Part shown: piece after piece, positions 61,528 through 64,000 of the stretch
How positions within the stretch are numbered: the stretch's first letter is position 1
Layout: each line of letters begins with the position of its first letter
Assembly (NCBI RefSeq): GCF_002305895.1
Contig: NZ_CP022203.1
Location: 7,164,001-7,228,000, forward strand
DNA: 64,000 nt
Direction of reading: 5' to 3'
Source: Corallococcus macrosporus DSM 14697
GTDB taxonomy: Bacteria; Myxococcota; Myxococcia; Myxococcales; Myxococcaceae
The notes under the pieces: model-generated
The model's database searches: none
Told to the model about the DNA's origin: nothing
Seen by the model: the letters and a program-made list of their open reading frames with translations, nothing else
Made by a program: the position numbers and the translations under genes

Positions 61528-62918
61528 GGCTGCGCAACCGCCTGGCCCAACGCATCCTCGTCGCCTCGGCGCTCCTCGGCCTGCTGGGAACGCTGGCCGC
61601 CTCCATCCTCGCGGTCTTCCTGGCCGTGGATGCCGCGCTGAAGCATGGCGCGAGGATGACCGCCGCGCTCGTGCTCGCGCCCCAGACCGCCGACTGCCGG
61701 ACGACGCCGGGATGGCGCTTCCGGAGTCCGGACGGCGTGGAGGTGGAGGCGTTCGACCTGGCCCAGGTCGGGACGGGCACGCCCGGCGCGCGGCCGGACC
61801 CCACGCTGCTCGCCCGGCTCGCCCAGGGCGAGCGTGAGCCCACCGTCTTCTACCCTCCGCTGTTCCATCCGGAAGCCGAGTGGGCGGGGGCCACCCTGCT
61901 GAAGCTCGGCGAGGCCGGCCCCTGCAGCCTCCTGGAGCTCCGCTGGCCCCTCATGCACGAGCGCGCCCTGGTGGGCCAGTGGGTCTTCGCGTCCGCCGTC
62001 CTCTTCACGCTGCTCGCGGCGGCGCTGTCCACCTTCGCCGTCGCCCAGCCCCTGCTCCAACGCCTGCGCGGGCTGCACCGGGCGGCGGGGATGCTCGGGG
62101 CGACCGGGTATCGCTCCGCGGCGGATGGCCAGGACGATGAGCTGGGCGAGCTGTCACGGGTGCTCGACGCCACCCATGCCCGTGTCCAGGAGGACGCCAC
62201 CCGCATCGAGGCCCAGAAGCACGCGCTGGAGCGGCACCTGGCCGACGTCGCGCACGACCTGAAGACGCCCATCGCCTCACTCCAGTTGTCGCTGGAGCTG
62301 GCCTCGACGACGCCCACCGAGCCGGCCGCCGCGCTCCTCCGCCAGGGCCTCGAGGACACCGTCTACCTCACCTCCCTGGTGGACAACCTCCACCTCGCCT
62401 GCCAGCTCGGAGAGGGCATTGACCCGACCGCGGGCGACCCGCGCGTGGAGCTGGGACAGACGATGGAGCGCGTCGTGCGCAGGCTCCAGCAGCTCGCGCG
62501 GCTGCTGGAGCGGACCGTGGAGTGCGCCCGGCCCGACGAGGCGCTCTGGGTGCGCTGCAACCCCACGATGCTGGAGCAGGCCCTGAGCAACCTGCTGCAC
62601 AACGCCGTCACGCACGGCGAGGCGGGGGGCCACGTCGTCGCCGTCCTCGAGGATGCGGAGCCCGGGCGCTTCCGGCTCACCGTGCTCGACGACGGCCCAG
62701 GGCTCCCGCCAGGGGACCTCGAGCGCCTGGGCGAGCGCGGGTTTCGAGCGCAGGCCACGCGGCGGCGGGCGACCCGGGGCAGCGGCCTTGGACTGTCCAT
62801 CGTCCGCGAGCTGTGCCACCGCGTCGGCTTCTCGCTCGCCTTCGCGCCCAACGTGCCCACGGGCCTGAAGGTGGTCATCGAGGGTCCTCGCGCGTCCGAC
62901 GAGCGCGTGCCGCGCTGA
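61524..62918 (+). CDS. Transmembrane sensor histidine kinase
   Basis: A 464-aa kinase with an N-terminal membrane helix (ILVASALLGLLGTLAASILAVFLAV), a periplasmic region of about 110 residues, a second helix (WVFASAVLFTLLAAALSTFAVA), a HAMP linker, then HisKA with LADVAHDLKTPIASLQ and the ATPase boxes NLLHNAVTHG, DDGPGLPPGD and GSGLGLSIV. The GTG start overlaps the response-regulator stop. The signal sensed is unknown; the periplasmic part (TADCRTTPGWRF...) shows no known domain. Confidence 0.92.
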   Translation: MRLRNRLAQRILVASALLGLLGTLAASILAVFLAVDAALKHGARMTAALVLAPQTADCRTTPGWRFRSPDGVEVEAFDLAQVGTGTPGARPDPTLLARLAQGEREPTVFYPPLFHPEAEWAGATLLKLGEAGPCSLLELRWPLMHERALVGQWVFASAVLFTLLAAALSTFAVAQPLLQRLRGLHRAAGMLGATGYRSAADGQDDELGELSRVLDATHARVQEDATRIEAQKHALERHLADVAHDLKTPIASLQLSLELASTTPTEPAAALLRQGLEDTVYLTSLVDNLHLACQLGEGIDPTAGDPRVELGQTMERVVRRLQQLARLLERTVECARPDEALWVRCNPTMLEQALSNLLHNAVTHGEAGGHVVAVLEDAEPGRFRLTVLDDGPGLPPGDLERLGERGFRAQATRRRATRGSGLGLSIVRELCHRVGFSLAFAPNVPTGLKVVIEGPRASDERVPR

Positions 62919-63047
62919 GCGCCGCGAACCCTCGAGCAGGCGGCGAGGCAAGGCCTCCACGGCCCGCCCCGAGGGCCCGGCGCCAGGCGTGGCGATTCGC
63001 GACGGCGGTGGGCACCGTCTTCGACGCGCCTCACCTTGGAGGCAGCC

Positions 63048-63950
63048 ATGGGCGTTGCCTGGAAGGACAACATCGACGTCGCGGATGCGCTGGAGCGCGT
63101 CGCGGACCTGCTGGAGGAGCAGGACGCGATGCCCTTCCGGGTCGGCGCCTACCGGAAGGCCGCGGACACCATCGCGCAGTGGCCCCAGCCCGTGGCGGAG
63201 CTGCTGGCGGAGAAAGACGAAGCGGGGCTGCGCGAGCTGCCCGGCGTGGGGAAGAGCATCGCCGCGGCGATGGCGGAGCTGATTCGCACGGGGCACCTGT
63301 CGCTGCTGCAGCGGCTGGAGACGGAGCACTCCCCGGAGCAGCTCCTGGCCAGCGTGCCGGGCATCGGTGCGGAGCTGGCCCGCCGCATCCACGACGAGCT
63401 GGGGGTGCGGTCGCTGGAGGAGCTGGAGCAGGCGGCGCACGACGGGCGGCTGGAGCGCGTGGAGGGCTTCGGCCCCCGGCGCGGCGAGCAGGTGCGCGAG
63501 CTGCTCGGCGCCAGGCTCGGCCGGGAGCGGCGCGGCGCCGCGCGACGGAGCGAGGCCCACGACGAAGGCCCCCGGCCCGACGTGGGCCTGATTCTCCAGG
63601 TGGACGAGGAGTACCGGCGCCGCGCGGACGCGGGCGAGCTGCGCCGGATCGCGCCGCGCCGGTTCAACCCTTCCGGCGAGGCCTGGCTGCCCGTGCTCCG
63701 CCGGAAGCTGGCGGGGTGGAACTTCCGCGTGCTCTTCTCCAACACCGCGCTGGCCCACCAGCAGGGGACCACCCGGGACTGGGTGGTCCTCTACTTCGAC
63801 CAGGAAGGCGACGAAGGTCAGTGCACCGTCGTCACCGCGCACGGCGGGCCGCTCGACGGCCGGCGCGTGGTGCGCGGACGCGAGGTGGAGTGCCTCGCGT
63901 ACTACGGCGTGGAGTCCGAGGAGGTCGAAGCGCCGCCGCCCGGCGCCTGA
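63048..63950 (+). CDS. Helix-hairpin-helix DNA-binding protein (PolX N-terminal-like)
   Basis: A 300-aa protein. Residues 1-70 resemble the 8-kDa lyase-type domain of DNA polymerase X (VADALERVADLLEEQDAMPFRVGAYRKAADTI). Two helix-hairpin-helix motifs follow (LRELPGVGKSIAAAMAELI and LASVPGIGAELARRIHDEL), then a third VEGFGPRRGEQVRELL. The C-terminal part lacks polymerase and PHP motifs and is a beta-rich domain (WNFRVLFSNTALAHQQGTTRDWVVLYF). GGAGGCAGCC precedes ATG 63048. Function is probably DNA repair-related; unproven. Confidence 0.8.
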   Translation: MGVAWKDNIDVADALERVADLLEEQDAMPFRVGAYRKAADTIAQWPQPVAELLAEKDEAGLRELPGVGKSIAAAMAELIRTGHLSLLQRLETEHSPEQLLASVPGIGAELARRIHDELGVRSLEELEQAAHDGRLERVEGFGPRRGEQVRELLGARLGRERRGAARRSEAHDEGPRPDVGLILQVDEEYRRRADAGELRRIAPRRFNPSGEAWLPVLRRKLAGWNFRVLFSNTALAHQQGTTRDWVVLYFDQEGDEGQCTVVTAHGGPLDGRRVVRGREVECLAYYGVESEEVEAPPPGA

Positions 63951-64000
63951 GCCGCCAGCCCGCCTTCCTGCGTGGCGATGTAGTGGATGAGGGCGGCGTA

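Noticed and set aside
63951-64000. Possible 3' end of a minus-strand gene at the right edge (YAALIHYIATQEGG)
   Set aside because: Only 50 bp are visible outside the HhH gene and no convincing stop or family match was found, so no feature was called.

Overview
The window is a 64-kb stretch of very GC-rich DNA (about 70% by eye, with strong G/C at third codon positions). It was read as a myxobacterial chromosome of the Myxococcus/Corallococcus kind. Grounds for this: many Cys-lipobox lipoproteins, a soluble Ser/Thr kinase with an HRDVSPQN loop, a choice-of-anchor-D/vWA lipoprotein, several histidine kinases, CAP, S41 and S8 secreted proteins, and dense packing with many convergent genes only 2-10 bp apart. 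No rRNA, tRNA, CRISPR array or prophage was seen. One IS630-type insertion sequence is the only clear mobile element.

Layout. 1-9 kb: 5' end of mutM, an M48 metalloprotease lipoprotein, a YihY/BrkB membrane protein, methylthioadenosine phosphorylase, a Cys-rich secreted protein, a trypsin-like protease, an alkB plus DUF2086-type dioxygenase pair, an EamA exporter, queG and a cobalamin adenosyltransferase. 9-16 kb: thyA-folA operon, small secreted/membrane proteins, a cytochrome c-FTR1 iron permease fusion, a paralogous pair of Gly-rich membrane proteins (the second apparently broken by a 1-nt slip) separated by a palindrome/tandem-repeat region, then the IS630 element. 16-24 kb: NUDIX-MBL fusion and HD phosphohydrolase, ATP-grasp ligase plus GNAT, transglutaminase-like protein, DUF255 thioredoxin-domain protein. 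24.5-29.4 kb: two divergent, tightly coupled three-gene operons (BtaA-like DUF3419 aminocarboxypropyltransferase, GNAT-like protein and heme-oxygenase-like diiron protein; facing a fatty-acid desaturase, PAP2 enzyme and NTF2-like protein). This is the best candidate for an undescribed pathway. 29-43 kb: MFS exporter, S41 peptidase, CAP protein, DUF350-transglutaminase pair, a P-loop kinase with a hidden 44-aa partner, an S8 protease, a degenerate GyrB-like protein, an SF1 helicase and an alpha/beta hydrolase. 43-64 kb: choice-of-anchor-D/vWA lipoprotein, Ser/Thr kinase, GFA-type protein, ttcA-terB-phnD-like operon, RNase D, O-methyltransferase, M32 carboxypeptidase, soluble histidine kinase operon, prfC, RidA, an OmpR-type two-component system and a helix-hairpin-helix protein.

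Functional links: thymidylate/folate (thyA-folA), tRNA modification and B12 (adenosyltransferase next to B12-dependent queG; ttcA elsewhere), alkylation repair (alkB plus DUF2086 protein), lipid or small-molecule chemistry (24.5-29.4 kb), and signal transduction (two kinase systems). Assignments come from reading the translated sequence and from recalled family motifs; no database search was run.
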